Assembly: GCF_000013625.1 (NCBI RefSeq)
Contig: NC_009659.1
Span: forward strand, 248,001 to 312,000
DNA from: Janthinobacterium sp. Marseille
GTDB taxonomy: Bacteria; Pseudomonadota; Gammaproteobacteria; Burkholderiales; Burkholderiaceae_D
Length of the DNA: 64,000 nt
Direction: 5' to 3'
Below, piece by piece: positions 30,145-39,270 of the stretch (positions are counted from its first letter, which is position 1; every line of letters begins with the position of its first letter). Made by a program: the position numbers and the translations under genes. Under the pieces are notes generated by a model that was not told the DNA's origin, did no database searches, and saw only the letters and a program-made list of their open reading frames with translations.

Positions 30145-32121
30145 ATGAGTATTTCCTCCGCTCCTTCTGTTGACGACAGTGACGCCTCATCTGTCACCAA
30201 GCCTGCAAACACCGCAACAAGTAAAACAAGGAAACCCATACCCAAGGTCTTGCCGCATCACTCGGAAGAGATCGATGTGCAGGCGATGCCGCAGGTACTT
30301 GGACGCCTGACCCGGCTGGCGGTGCGTTATCCGTGGCATTGCACCTTCGCCATCCTGGCTGCGCTGGGTGCCGCCGTGTTCAATTTGCTGATGCCGCTCC
30401 TGCTTGGGCATGCGGTGGATCAGGCTGGTCACTTGCTGGTGAATGCCCGGCTGGGCGCTGATGTCGTGCGCAACGCTTTGCTGGTCACGGGTGGTTTGAT
30501 CGTACTGGTCTGCGCCGTGCGCGGCATACTGACTGGACTACAAGGTTACCTGGGTGAGACGCTGGCGCAAAAAGTCGGCTACGACTTGCGCATGGCTTTC
30601 TATGAAAAGTTGCAACGACTCAGCTTCAGCTACCACGACAAGATACATACCGGCGACTTGATCGCGCGCGGCATGCTGGATCTGGAGGGCGTACGTGCCT
30701 TCCTTGAGTTCGGTGTCTTGCGCATCATTACTTTGACGCTGCTGTTGGGTGTGGGTTCATGGCGCCTGCTGAGCATAGACGTCACGCTGGGTTTGCTGGC
30801 ATTAAGTTTCGTTCCGTTCGTCGCGTGGAATGCCGCGCGTACCGGTTTGCGCCTGCGTGTGAGCTGGCAGCGGCTGCAAAAGATGATGTCCGAGATGACG
30901 CTGAATATGGAAGAGAACCTGCAAGGTGTCCGCGTGGTACGTGCCTTCACTTCGCGCCTGCATGAGATGAGCAAGTTCGACAAGATTTCGGACGTCGCCT
31001 TGCGCCTGTCAAACCAACGCATCACCGAGCGCATGGGCAATATGAGCGCGATGGTACTGGCTTACTACACTTCGATGGCCCTGGTCTTGTGGGTCGGCGG
31101 GCAGCGTGTTGCCAGCGGTGCCTTGACAGTGGGTTCGCTGACGGAGTTCCTGACCTTTATTACCATCCTGCAGCAACCCTTGCGCCAGATCGGCATGATC
31201 GTCAACGCCAGCGCACGCGCCACCGGTTCCGGGGCACGCCTGTTTGAAGTACTGGATACCGATCCAGAGATCAAGGATGCAGAAAATGCACATGATTTAA
31301 AAATAGATAAGGGTTTGCTGCGCTTCGAATCTGTCAGCTTTGCCTACGGTCACGGGCCAAACGACAGAACCGTATTGAAGGACATCAGCTTTGAAGTGAG
31401 AAAAGGGGAAGTCCTGGGCATCGTCGGTGCACCCGGTAGTGGCAAGTCCACGCTGGCACACCTGATCCCACGTTTCTACGAAGTGAGTGGGGGGCGCATC
31501 ACGATAGATGGACAGGATCTGCGTGCGCTTAGTTTGTCTTCGCTGCGTAGCGCGGTCAGCCTGGTACAGCAGGAAAACTTCCTGTTCGATACCTCGGTAC
31601 ATAACAATGTTGCCTACCCTGAGCCACAAGCTGGCGAAGAGCGTGTGATCGAGGCGGCATCCGTGGCGCAGATACATGAACATGTGGAGCAATTACCGAA
31701 AGGCTATACCACGCGTGTCGGCGAACGTGGCGTCGCTTTGTCCGGCGGGCAGCGTCAACGCATGACAATTGCGCGTGGCTTGCTGGATCAACCATCCATC
31801 CTGGTACTGGATGATTCGACCGCGGCGATTGATCCCGCGACCGAACAACGGGTACGGGCGGCACTGCAGTCTTCGCTGAAAGATACGGCGACCATCATCA
31901 TTGCGCACCGACTGAGTTCGCTCAAGCATGCGGATCAAATCATCGTACTGGATGAAGGTCGTATCGTTGAGCGTGGTACGCATGCCGAACTGATCGCTGC
32001 CGGAGGGCGTTATGCCGAACTGTGGAGTTTGCAGAATCGTGGTGCGCAGGAAGGCCTGGCTGGAAGCACAGTGTCCACCGCAGCAAGCAAAACCAATAAC
32101 AATGTGGAGTTCGCATCTTGA
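30145..32121 (+). CDS. ABC exporter subunit with degenerate catalytic site (heterodimer partner 1)
   Basis: A 658-residue half-transporter with six membrane helices (residues about 60-360) and an ATP-binding domain. Walker A is GAPGSGKST, the signature LSGGQRQR is canonical, but Walker B reads ILVLDDST, with Asp in place of the catalytic Glu. The H-loop IIIAHRLSS is intact. This matches the non-catalytic half of heterodimeric exporters of the TmrAB/TM287-288 type. The next gene supplies the partner. Start taken as ATG 30145; a GTG 5 codons upstream is possible and neither has a good ribosome-binding site. Exported substrate unknown. Confidence 0.9.
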   Translation: MSISSAPSVDDSDASSVTKPANTATSKTRKPIPKVLPHHSEEIDVQAMPQVLGRLTRLAVRYPWHCTFAILAALGAAVFNLLMPLLLGHAVDQAGHLLVNARLGADVVRNALLVTGGLIVLVCAVRGILTGLQGYLGETLAQKVGYDLRMAFYEKLQRLSFSYHDKIHTGDLIARGMLDLEGVRAFLEFGVLRIITLTLLLGVGSWRLLSIDVTLGLLALSFVPFVAWNAARTGLRLRVSWQRLQKMMSEMTLNMEENLQGVRVVRAFTSRLHEMSKFDKISDVALRLSNQRITERMGNMSAMVLAYYTSMALVLWVGGQRVASGALTVGSLTEFLTFITILQQPLRQIGMIVNASARATGSGARLFEVLDTDPEIKDAENAHDLKIDKGLLRFESVSFAYGHGPNDRTVLKDISFEVRKGEVLGIVGAPGSGKSTLAHLIPRFYEVSGGRITIDGQDLRALSLSSLRSAVSLVQQENFLFDTSVHNNVAYPEPQAGEERVIEAASVAQIHEHVEQLPKGYTTRVGERGVALSGGQRQRMTIARGLLDQPSILVLDDSTAAIDPATEQRVRAALQSSLKDTATIIIAHRLSSLKHADQIIVLDEGRIVERGTHAELIAAGGRYAELWSLQNRGAQEGLAGSTVSTAASKTNNNVEFAS

Positions 32122-33956
32122 GCGCAACACAAACAAAAAAAACAATAGACCTGAATGCAGAAGCCCGTGGTGAAGAAATATTTGCGCGTTATGACAGCCA
32201 GGTAGTTAGCCGCTTGTGGGCATATATCCGCCCGCATCGCTGGGCGCTTGTGGCGGTAGTGTTGACCGTTGCGCTGTTCACGATAGTACAGGTCCTGATC
32301 CCGGTGACGGTGCGTTACGCGGTTGATAGTGCGGTGGGAAATTCCCGCTACGCTTTCAATACTATCCTGGCGGTATTCGCATCACTCATTGTCCTGAATG
32401 CCGTCTCGAACTTCTTCCAGGAATGGGTGGCGGCGCGTCTGGCACAAAGGGTGATTTTCGATCTGCGCCGTGCGATGTTCAATCATTTGCAGCATGTATC
32501 CCTGTCTATCCTTGACCAGACCCAGGTCGGACGCCTGATGTCGCGCCTGCAGGGGGACGTCAATTCGCTACAGGAATTCATGGAAACATCAGTGTCAGCT
32601 GTCGGTGATTTTTTCCTGCTGCTCGGTATCGTCGCGGTACTGCTATTGATGGACGTCAAACTTGGTTTATTAACGCTCTGCGTATTACCGATGATGTTTT
32701 TGGTGCGCAAGATATGGTTGCCCTGGGCGCGCAAGGCATTTACCCGCGCACGTGAGGCATCGTCCAGTGTCAATGCTGCTTTGGCGGAGAACATCAACGG
32801 CATACGCACTGTGCAAGAGAATCGCCGCGAGATCGTCAACTTCGCACGCTATGATGTGCGTGCCATTGAAAACCTGCAGGCGCAGATCGGCTCTTCGCGT
32901 GCATCGCAAGTCATGATGCCTACGGTCGATACCCTGACCGGCCTGGCAATGGCAATCGTGGTGGTGGTTGGCGGCTCGCAGGTCGTCTCCGGGCAACTCG
33001 ATGTCGGTGTCATGGTTGCTTTCATCTTTTGCGTGCAACGCTTCTTTGATCCGATCCGTACCCTGACGATGCAGTACACGGTTATGCAGCGTGCGATGGC
33101 GTCAGGACACAGGATTTTTGAGGTGCTGGACATTGAAGTGACACTGAGTGACAAGAAAGATGCACAGGCATTGGCAGATGTGCCGCCGGCGATTGAATTC
33201 AATCATGTGACTTTCGGATATCGTCCTGATCAACCGGTACTGCATGATTTAAATTTGCATATCCAGCCGTATCAAACGGTGGCCCTGGTTGGTCCTACCG
33301 GATCCGGCAAGACCAGTATCGCGGCTCTTATCCATCGCTTCTATGATGTATGGGATGGTGAGGTAAAAGTTGGTGGGCAGGATGTACGTGACCTGACGCT
33401 GGATTCGCTCGGCCAATGCGTAGGCATGGTATTGCAGGAGCCCTTCCTCTTCAGCGGCACGATTGCCGACAATATGCGCTACGGCTTGCAATGGGCGACC
33501 CGCGAACAAGTGATAGAGGCGGCGAAGGCAGTACGTGCGCATGACTTCATCATGCGCTTGCCGGATGGCTATGACACCATGCTGGGCCAGCGTGGCCGCA
33601 ACCTGTCTATCGGGCAGCGCCAGCTACTGAGCTTCGCGCGTGCCTTGTTGGCGAAACCGAAGATCCTGATCCTCGATGAAGCAACCGCCAACATAGACAG
33701 TTTTACCGAGCTGGAAATCCAGCGGGCCTTGAATGTGCTGCGCAAGGGACGCACCACCATCATTATTGCGCATCGCCTCGCGACGATACGTGATGCAGAT
33801 GTGATTGTGGTCTTGCAGAAGGGGCGTATCGTCGAAAAAGGTTCGCACGATGAATTGCTGAAGAACAAAGGTTTGTACGCGAAGCTACATGCCAGCAGCA
33901 ATGAATCGTTTGATGATTTCGTTGAAGCTGAAGGTGAGCGCGTAGCGAATAGCTAA
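32118..33956 (+). CDS. ABC exporter subunit with intact catalytic Glu (heterodimer partner 2)
   Basis: A 612-residue half-transporter with an N-terminal six-helix domain and an ATP-binding domain. Walker A GPTGSGKTS and Walker B ILILDEAT (catalytic Glu present) are canonical, but the signature reads LSIGQRQL instead of LSGGQ. Paired with the preceding subunit this gives one full site (its Walker motifs with the partner's LSGGQ) and one degenerate site. The TTG start overlaps the previous stop codon (TTGA) with GGAG 8 bases upstream, so the two are translationally coupled. A strong terminator follows. Confidence 0.92.
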   Translation: MSATQTKKTIDLNAEARGEEIFARYDSQVVSRLWAYIRPHRWALVAVVLTVALFTIVQVLIPVTVRYAVDSAVGNSRYAFNTILAVFASLIVLNAVSNFFQEWVAARLAQRVIFDLRRAMFNHLQHVSLSILDQTQVGRLMSRLQGDVNSLQEFMETSVSAVGDFFLLLGIVAVLLLMDVKLGLLTLCVLPMMFLVRKIWLPWARKAFTRAREASSSVNAALAENINGIRTVQENRREIVNFARYDVRAIENLQAQIGSSRASQVMMPTVDTLTGLAMAIVVVVGGSQVVSGQLDVGVMVAFIFCVQRFFDPIRTLTMQYTVMQRAMASGHRIFEVLDIEVTLSDKKDAQALADVPPAIEFNHVTFGYRPDQPVLHDLNLHIQPYQTVALVGPTGSGKTSIAALIHRFYDVWDGEVKVGGQDVRDLTLDSLGQCVGMVLQEPFLFSGTIADNMRYGLQWATREQVIEAAKAVRAHDFIMRLPDGYDTMLGQRGRNLSIGQRQLLSFARALLAKPKILILDEATANIDSFTELEIQRALNVLRKGRTTIIIAHRLATIRDADVIVVLQKGRIVEKGSHDELLKNKGLYAKLHASSNESFDDFVEAEGERVANS

Positions 33957-33977
33957 GTTGCGTGTTGGTGCTGGAAT

Positions 33978-34010
33978 AAAAAGGGGATCATTGATGATGA
34001 TCCCCTTTTT
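33978..34010 (+). terminator. Terminator after the ABC exporter pair
   Basis: A 14-base stem (33978-33991 with 33997-34010), AAAAAGGGGATCAT and its complement, closes a 5-base loop and ends in five T residues. It is symmetrical and may also serve the minus-strand transporter gene ending at 34055. Confidence 0.92.
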
Positions 34011-34054
34011 GTTTTTCTAACGGAATTGACCTCGGGATATCGCAGGCGTATCCC

Positions 34055-35218
34055 TTATTTCCACTGCAACTTTACCCGCAGCTGCCAGCCCAGCCACAGC
34101 CCGCCAAACAGGAAGAGCGCAAACACCCAGCCTGATGCAGCACCTGCCATGATGCCGGACAGTAGCGTACCGACCGTGCAACCCAGCGCGATCAGGGAAC
34201 CCCAGCCCATCAAGACACCGCCGATAAAAGCACGGCCGATTTCAGGGAGTTTGGGGCGACGCGGTTTGAAGTCACCGGCAGAGAGTGCCGCTGCCAGTGA
34301 ACCGAGGATGAGGCTGATGACGAAGACACCGTTTTTCGACCACAGGGTTTCCTTGATGACAGTGGCGCAGCCGGAGAAGGTATCTATGCCTTCCAGTCGG
34401 CTTGGCAGCCAGTGCAGCTGATCCGCTGCGGTGCGGGCGATGCTGCCGAGTTCGGCAGTGACGCCCAGTGGCGCAATGCGGAAATAAGCCAGTACACCGA
34501 GAAAGCCGATCAGCAAGCCGCCGACATATGCCGGCCAGCGTCTTTCCCATTTGCTACCGGGACCAGCTTCTTGTGTTTTATGTCCACGCCAGAGCCAGAT
34601 CGCCAGCGCAGCTAATACCGTGAGTTGCAATGCTGCCGAGCCGGCATAGCCGAAATGATGTGGCAGCCAGATTACAGGCGCTTCCTGTATGCCGGAAAGA
34701 TAGAACTTGTTCCAGCTTAGAAAGCCGAGCACGAAACCAAGCAAAGCGCCCAGCAAGGCAAACGGCGAGACAGTAGAACCTTCGCCGAGACGATACAGAT
34801 GTGCACTGATGCATGAGCCTGCGATTGCCATGCCAAAGCCGAAGCTGATTGCACCCGCCGCCAGTATCCAGCTGACAGGTCCTATATGTGCTTGTGGTGG
34901 AAGACGACCAATAGTTGGGGTCGGCATGAAGGCGCCGAAGACCAGGTGATAACCGAGTATGCCAATCACGAGTGCGGCGATGATGCCCAGCAAACCGCGG
35001 GCATCGCGTCGTTCAATGAAGTCACGACTGACGCAAAAGAAACAAAAGCGCGAACGCTGCAGGAAGATGCCAAATGCAATGCCAAAGAGGGCAGACAGTG
35101 CCAGTTCGCGGCCACCCTCGGCGATGCTGCCGAGGGTATGGGAAAACCAGACTGCTGCCGCCAGGACAAGGACAGATGGCAAAAGCCGCCGGAGCGGCGG
35201 CAATGCCAGATCAGCCAA
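34055..35218 (-). CDS. YeeE/YedE family sulfur-compound transporter
   Basis: A 387-residue polytopic membrane protein with two halves of the Sulf_transp (YeeE/YedE) domain. The conserved cysteine-bearing motifs are RSRFCFFCVSRDF, AGSCISAHLYRLGEG and LIALGCTVGTLLSGIMAGA. Characterised members (TsuA) import thiosulfate through stacked cysteines. The TTG start directly abuts the stop of the upstream rhodanese gene, so the two are coupled. A periplasmic sulfurtransferase plus this channel suggests uptake of thiosulfate or a related sulfane. Confidence 0.92.
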   Translation of the reverse strand: MADLALPPLRRLLPSVLVLAAAVWFSHTLGSIAEGGRELALSALFGIAFGIFLQRSRFCFFCVSRDFIERRDARGLLGIIAALVIGILGYHLVFGAFMPTPTIGRLPPQAHIGPVSWILAAGAISFGFGMAIAGSCISAHLYRLGEGSTVSPFALLGALLGFVLGFLSWNKFYLSGIQEAPVIWLPHHFGYAGSAALQLTVLAALAIWLWRGHKTQEAGPGSKWERRWPAYVGGLLIGFLGVLAYFRIAPLGVTAELGSIARTAADQLHWLPSRLEGIDTFSGCATVIKETLWSKNGVFVISLILGSLAAALSAGDFKPRRPKLPEIGRAFIGGVLMGWGSLIALGCTVGTLLSGIMAGAASGWVFALFLFGGLWLGWQLRVKLQWK

Positions 35219-36133
35219 TTATTTTCCGCCCCATACCGTGCCGGCCAGATTGACCACCGGTACGCCGACTGCGTTGCCGTATTCGGTCCAGGAACCATCG
35301 TAGTTGCGGACGTCATAGCCCAGCAATTTTTTCAGCGCGAACCAGGTGTGGCTCGAACGTTCGCCAATGCGGCAGTAGGTGATGATTGGTTTGCTGCCAT
35401 CGATGCCGGCTGCAGCATAGATCTTTTTCAGTTCATCGACGGATTTGAATGTACCGTCTGCAGCAACTGCCTGGCCCCATGGCACATTGGCTGCGCCCGG
35501 GATGTGGCCGGCGCGGATCGCCAGTTCCTGTACACCTGCAGGTGCAAAGATCTTGCCGCTGTATTCATCAGCCGAGCGGATGTCGACCAATGCCACATTG
35601 CTTTTCTTTTCAGCCGATGCGACGACATCACTCAGGCGAGCGCGCAAAGCAGGATTGGCTGCGCTGATTTTAATATTGCCGGCTGCAGGTACTTTGGTCA
35701 CTGCGACCAATGGACGATTTTCTGTTTCCCACTTCTTGCGGCCGCCATCCAGCAGTTTGACGTCTTTCACGCCGTAGATATCAAATACCCATGCGCCCCA
35801 TGCAGCGAACCAGTTATTGGTATCGCCATAGAGGACGACGGTACTGTCGTTGTTGATACCGGCATTGCGCAACAGTTTTTCAAAGTTTTGCTGGCTGGCG
35901 ATGTCGCGACGTACTGTATCTACCAGATCAGTATGCCATTCGAAATTGACCGCACCTGGAATATGCGCGCGTTCGAATACGCCTGGATTAACGCTGACTT
36001 CGATCAGGCGCAATTTTGGATTGTTGATGTTTTTTTCCAGCCAGTCGGTGCTGACCAGGAAGTCGCCTGGCGCGGCATGTGCGCTACCCAGCAACAGACT
36101 GCCTGCGATGAGCAGGGACTTGATGATCTTCAT
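35219..36133 (-). CDS. Exported thiosulfate/3-mercaptopyruvate sulfurtransferase (two rhodanese domains)
   Basis: A 304-residue protein with a signal peptide (MKIIKSLLIAGSLLLGSAHA), so periplasmic. It has two rhodanese domains: an inactive N-terminal one (VNPGVFERAHIPGAVNFEWH) and a catalytic C-terminal one with DIRSADEYSG, HIPGAANVPWG and active Cys254 in ITYCRIGERSSHTW. It transfers sulfur from thiosulfate or mercaptopyruvate to an acceptor. It is translated just before the YeeE-type transporter. The pair lies next to a CysB-type gene in the same orientation, so common sulfur control is likely. Confidence 0.92.
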   Translation of the reverse strand: MKIIKSLLIAGSLLLGSAHAAPGDFLVSTDWLEKNINNPKLRLIEVSVNPGVFERAHIPGAVNFEWHTDLVDTVRRDIASQQNFEKLLRNAGINNDSTVVLYGDTNNWFAAWGAWVFDIYGVKDVKLLDGGRKKWETENRPLVAVTKVPAAGNIKISAANPALRARLSDVVASAEKKSNVALVDIRSADEYSGKIFAPAGVQELAIRAGHIPGAANVPWGQAVAADGTFKSVDELKKIYAAAGIDGSKPIITYCRIGERSSHTWFALKKLLGYDVRNYDGSWTEYGNAVGVPVVNLAGTVWGGK

Positions 36134-36267
36134 TTTGATTCTCCTCGGTATGTTAAGAAAGCGTTACGCAGTCACATTACCGAAGAGATTGCTGACGAAC
36201 AACGAAGCTTTTTCAATATCGATATTCAGAAAATGCATGTTGTTTAAAGTGCTGTCGGGAAAATTTC

Positions 36268-37182
36268 TCAGGCACTCTTTAAATCTTCCAGCCGCAGATT
36301 TGGTGCAAAGGTTTCGAGGAAGCGATAGGCAAACGAAGGCAGGAAAGTGCCGTTCCTGACGGCAACCAGGGTGGTGCATGAACCGAACAGGGTACCTTCC
36401 GTTTCGAGTACGGTCAGGCCGATTTTCTCTATGCCGTCCAGCGCCATCTCGGCCACGATGCCGACACCGAGGCCGCGCTCGACATACGTTTTGATCACAT
36501 CCGCATCCATCGCGGTGAGACGGAAGTCGGGTACCAGGCCGGCCTGGCTAAACGCTGCATCCACGCATTTACGTCCGGTGAATTGGGGGTTATAGGTAAT
36601 TAATGGGTACTGCGCGATGTCTTCCAGTGTGACCGGTGCTTTCTTGGTCAGCGGATGACCGAGCGGAACAATGACCTGGTGATTCCATGAAAAGCATGGG
36701 TAGGCCAGGATGTCCGGTGATTGGTCCAGTACTTCACTGGCGATGCCGATATCTGCTTCACCATTGCTGATCATGGCGGCAACCTGGTTCGGCGTGCCCT
36801 GATGCAGTTCCAGTTTTACCTTGGGGAATTCATTGTTGAATTGTTCAACCACGCGCGGCAGTGTGTAGCGTGCTTGCGTATGCGTGGCGGCGATGATCAG
36901 CTGGCCCGTGTCGACCCCCGAGTACTGGCTGGCATAGCGACGCAGGTTTTCTGTTTCCAGCAATATGCGTTTGACGATTTCCACTGCACCGTCGCCGGCG
37001 CGCGTGACAGATGTAAGCCTCTTGCCAGAACGGACAAAGAGATCAATTCCAAGTTCATCTTCCAGATCCTTGATCTGCTTGCTTACGCCGGATTGCGATG
37101 TGTATAGCACTGCCGCAACCTCGGTGAGGTTGAGATTGTTGCGTATCGCTTCGCGTACAAATCGTAATTGCTGAAAATTCAT
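36268..37182 (-). CDS. CysB-type LysR family transcriptional regulator
   Basis: A 304-residue LysR regulator. The winged helix at residues 1-60 (MNFQQLRFVREAIRNNLNLT, then YTSQSGVSKQIKDLEDELGI) and the effector domain (IIAATHTQARYTLPRVV, GHPL, GRKCVDAAF) are close to CysB/Cbl, the regulators of sulfur assimilation. CysB senses O-acetylserine and sulfate or thiosulfate. It is divergent from the large operon at 37.8 kb and upstream of the rhodanese-transporter pair, so both are likely targets. It may be the global CysB or a Cbl/SftR-like local paralogue; the sequence alone does not decide. Confidence 0.9.
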   Translation of the reverse strand: MNFQQLRFVREAIRNNLNLTEVAAVLYTSQSGVSKQIKDLEDELGIDLFVRSGKRLTSVTRAGDGAVEIVKRILLETENLRRYASQYSGVDTGQLIIAATHTQARYTLPRVVEQFNNEFPKVKLELHQGTPNQVAAMISNGEADIGIASEVLDQSPDILAYPCFSWNHQVIVPLGHPLTKKAPVTLEDIAQYPLITYNPQFTGRKCVDAAFSQAGLVPDFRLTAMDADVIKTYVERGLGVGIVAEMALDGIEKIGLTVLETEGTLFGSCTTLVAVRNGTFLPSFAYRFLETFAPNLRLEDLKSA

Positions 37183-37514
37183 GAAGCTCTTTCTCCGTTA
37201 ATACTGATTACATATTTTTTCTATGCCGGCCATGGATCAATACGAGAGACCGGAATTTTTAGCATACGGTCCCATATCTCATATAAGAACCAATTAAAAA
37301 TCGTTTGCTTATTTTTCGCAGCGTTAAAGATATGCGTTATTCGCATGTGGCCGATGTGCCTCGCTGCCATCAAGATGCCGGCTTTGCCTTGGGCAATCAG
37401 CTATCGATTGCGGCTTGATGTTGCTAATCATAGAAATTGCGGACTGCGCTTGGCAACGAATTTGTCCGAATATGGATATCTGAAGTTTGATATTCATCGC
37501 CGGTATTTATAAGT

Positions 37515-37630
37515 ACGAAATGCTTCGTTGGAGATGGATGAATGGCGACATAAGATGCACACGCATCCTCCTCCAATACCTCTCAAGATTGGACTTAACC
37601 CGCGCCGCAAGGTTAGCGGGTTTCTTTTTG
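37515..37630 (+). ncRNA. Possible structured leader or small RNA before the uptake operon
   Basis: An interrupted stem, TTGGAG-GGATG (37528-37540) with CATCC-CTCCAA (37564-37576), is followed by a terminator hairpin at 37597-37630. A possible promoter (TTGATA at 37487, with TATAAG at 37508 after a short 15-base spacer) precedes it. It could be an attenuated leader or a free small RNA. It matches no riboswitch class I know. This is pattern reading only. Confidence 0.3.
37597..37630 (+). terminator. Terminator-like hairpin upstream of the uptake operon
   Basis: AACCCGC (37597-37603) pairs with GCGGGTT (37616-37622), followed by the T-rich TCTTTTTG. It is not preceded by a coding gene on this strand, which makes it an attenuator or small-RNA terminator candidate. 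Confidence 0.65.
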
Positions 37631-37811
37631 TCTGCCGCCAGTAAACGTGTTTGTAGATGTGTGGTGGATATCAAACGATATATCCAATCTTCTGCTAAAG
37701 ATCGAATTTTTTATTGTTTGTGACACGTGATCGAAGGCGGTAACTTCTCAAAAAAATTAATCGTCTGTGCAGTCCGTACATCGCCAGGCTAAGTATCGAT
37801 AAGGAATGGAA

Positions 37812-39197
37812 ATGGCATCGCCACCGCGTCAAATGAGCATAGGTATGAATATCCTCGGTCTGGGAGGGCATGGCGCTGCATGGCGTTTGGCCGAGGTGCC
37901 GAGCAACTCCCTGGTCGGGGTTGAGTACTTCCAGAATATTGCGCGTATTTCCGAGCGTGGCACGCTGGATGCGATCTTCCTTGCAGACGGCCCTGCACTG
38001 AATGGTAACGTCGGCTCCAATCCGGTCGGTGGACTGGAACCGACCGTTTTGTTGACGGCGGTTGCACTTGCTACCAAATACATAGGCGTTATCGCCACCG
38101 CTTCCACTACCTATAACGATCCCTACAATCTGGCACGTCGCATTGCTTCGCTTGATCACATCAGTGGCGGTCGTGCCGCATGGAATGTGGTGACGACGGC
38201 AGGCGATATTGCCGCCAAGAATTTTGGCCTGACCGGTGCTCCCTTGCACGAAGATCGGTATGGACGTGCTGCGGAATTCCTCGATATCGCCATCAAGCTG
38301 TGGGATAGCTGGGAAGACGATGCGATCATCAATGACTGGAAGAATGGCGTGTTCGCAGATGCAAGCAAAGTGCATGCGATTGACCACGTCGGCCCGCATT
38401 TTTCGGTCAAAGGCCCGTTGAATGTACGACGTTCGCCGCAGGGACGTCCGGTGTTGGTGCAAGCCGGCTCATCGGAGGGCGGCAAGTCGGTTGGTTCGCG
38501 TTATGCCGATGCGATCTTCACTACGCAAACTACCTTGCCGGATGGCCAGGCCTTCTATGCAGAGATGCGCAATCGTGCACGGGCATGGGGGCGCGATCCG
38601 GATTCCCTGAAAATCATGCCGGGCCTTTCGACCGTGATCGGTAGCACCGAAGCGGAAGCGCATGCACGTTGCGATGAGCTGGATAGCTACCAGGGCGAAC
38701 TCGGCCTGGCCGGACAAATTGCTGCGCGCATTGGTATTTCGGTCGCCGATCTTGATCTCGATGCGCCACTGCCGTGGGAGCGCATTATCGATGTGCGTGA
38801 AACACAAAGGGATGCGAGTACTCGCGCGCTCGGTGGCGGCTCTCATGGCTTCTTCGAGGCACAGATCAATCTGGCAAAACGTGAAAACCTCACGGTACGC
38901 CAGCTATCCAAACGCATACGCAGCGGCCACCGTCTCGCGGTCGGTACGCCGGAGCAAATCGCCGACACACTGGAAGAGTGGTTCAAGTCCGGTGCGGCAG
39001 ACGGATTCAACATCATGCCGGACATGTTCCCTTCCGGTGCCGAGATATTCGTCGATGAAGTCGTACCCATCCTGCGCCGCCGCGGCATCTTCCGTACCGA
39101 ATATACCGGTACCACCTTGCGTCATCACCTCGGCCTGTCACGGCCAAGAAGCCAGTACGAAGCGGAAGAAGACTGTGAAAGCCTGATCGCAGTCTGA
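37812..39197 (+). CDS. LLM-class flavin-dependent monooxygenase (NtaA/SnaA/DszA type, second copy)
   Basis: A 461-residue luciferase-like monooxygenase of the same subgroup as the gene at 26206 but well diverged. It shows LDAIFLADGPALNG, ISGGRAAWNVVTTAGDIAAKNFG, LWDSWEDDAI, PVLVQAGSSEGGKSVGSRYADAIFTTQ and GAADGFNIMPDMFPSGAEIFVDEVVPIL. It likely oxidises an imported organosulfur or similar compound with FMNH2 and O2. The start ATG at 37812 has AAGGA 7 bases upstream; an ATG two codons earlier is too close to it. It is the first gene of the long plus-strand uptake operon. Confidence 0.9.
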   Translation: MASPPRQMSIGMNILGLGGHGAAWRLAEVPSNSLVGVEYFQNIARISERGTLDAIFLADGPALNGNVGSNPVGGLEPTVLLTAVALATKYIGVIATASTTYNDPYNLARRIASLDHISGGRAAWNVVTTAGDIAAKNFGLTGAPLHEDRYGRAAEFLDIAIKLWDSWEDDAIINDWKNGVFADASKVHAIDHVGPHFSVKGPLNVRRSPQGRPVLVQAGSSEGGKSVGSRYADAIFTTQTTLPDGQAFYAEMRNRARAWGRDPDSLKIMPGLSTVIGSTEAEAHARCDELDSYQGELGLAGQIAARIGISVADLDLDAPLPWERIIDVRETQRDASTRALGGGSHGFFEAQINLAKRENLTVRQLSKRIRSGHRLAVGTPEQIADTLEEWFKSGAADGFNIMPDMFPSGAEIFVDEVVPILRRRGIFRTEYTGTTLRHHLGLSRPRSQYEAEEDCESLIAV

Positions 39198-39270
39198 TCA
39201 TCTCCATCTTTGTCGCACGCGCCGGCGTGTCATCCATCTTAATTAATACAGTTATCGAGGTTTACCTGCA

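Larger units (their letters stand above)
37183..37811. other. Intergenic regulatory region between cysB-type gene and the large uptake operon
   Basis: About 630 bases with no supported protein gene. The first part is A/T-rich (ATAAGAACCAATTAAAAATC at 37281-37300) and is a likely regulator binding area. The second part contains a hairpin pair ending in a terminator (37528-37630). A further 180 bases separate this terminator from the monooxygenase start. Confidence 0.6.

Noticed and set aside
34886..36247. 453-codon plus-strand open frame opposite the YeeE and rhodanese genes
   Set aside because: It is fully antisense to two clearly recognisable genes, has low-complexity composition rich in Cys, Asp and Gln, and matches no family; it is a by-product of codon bias.
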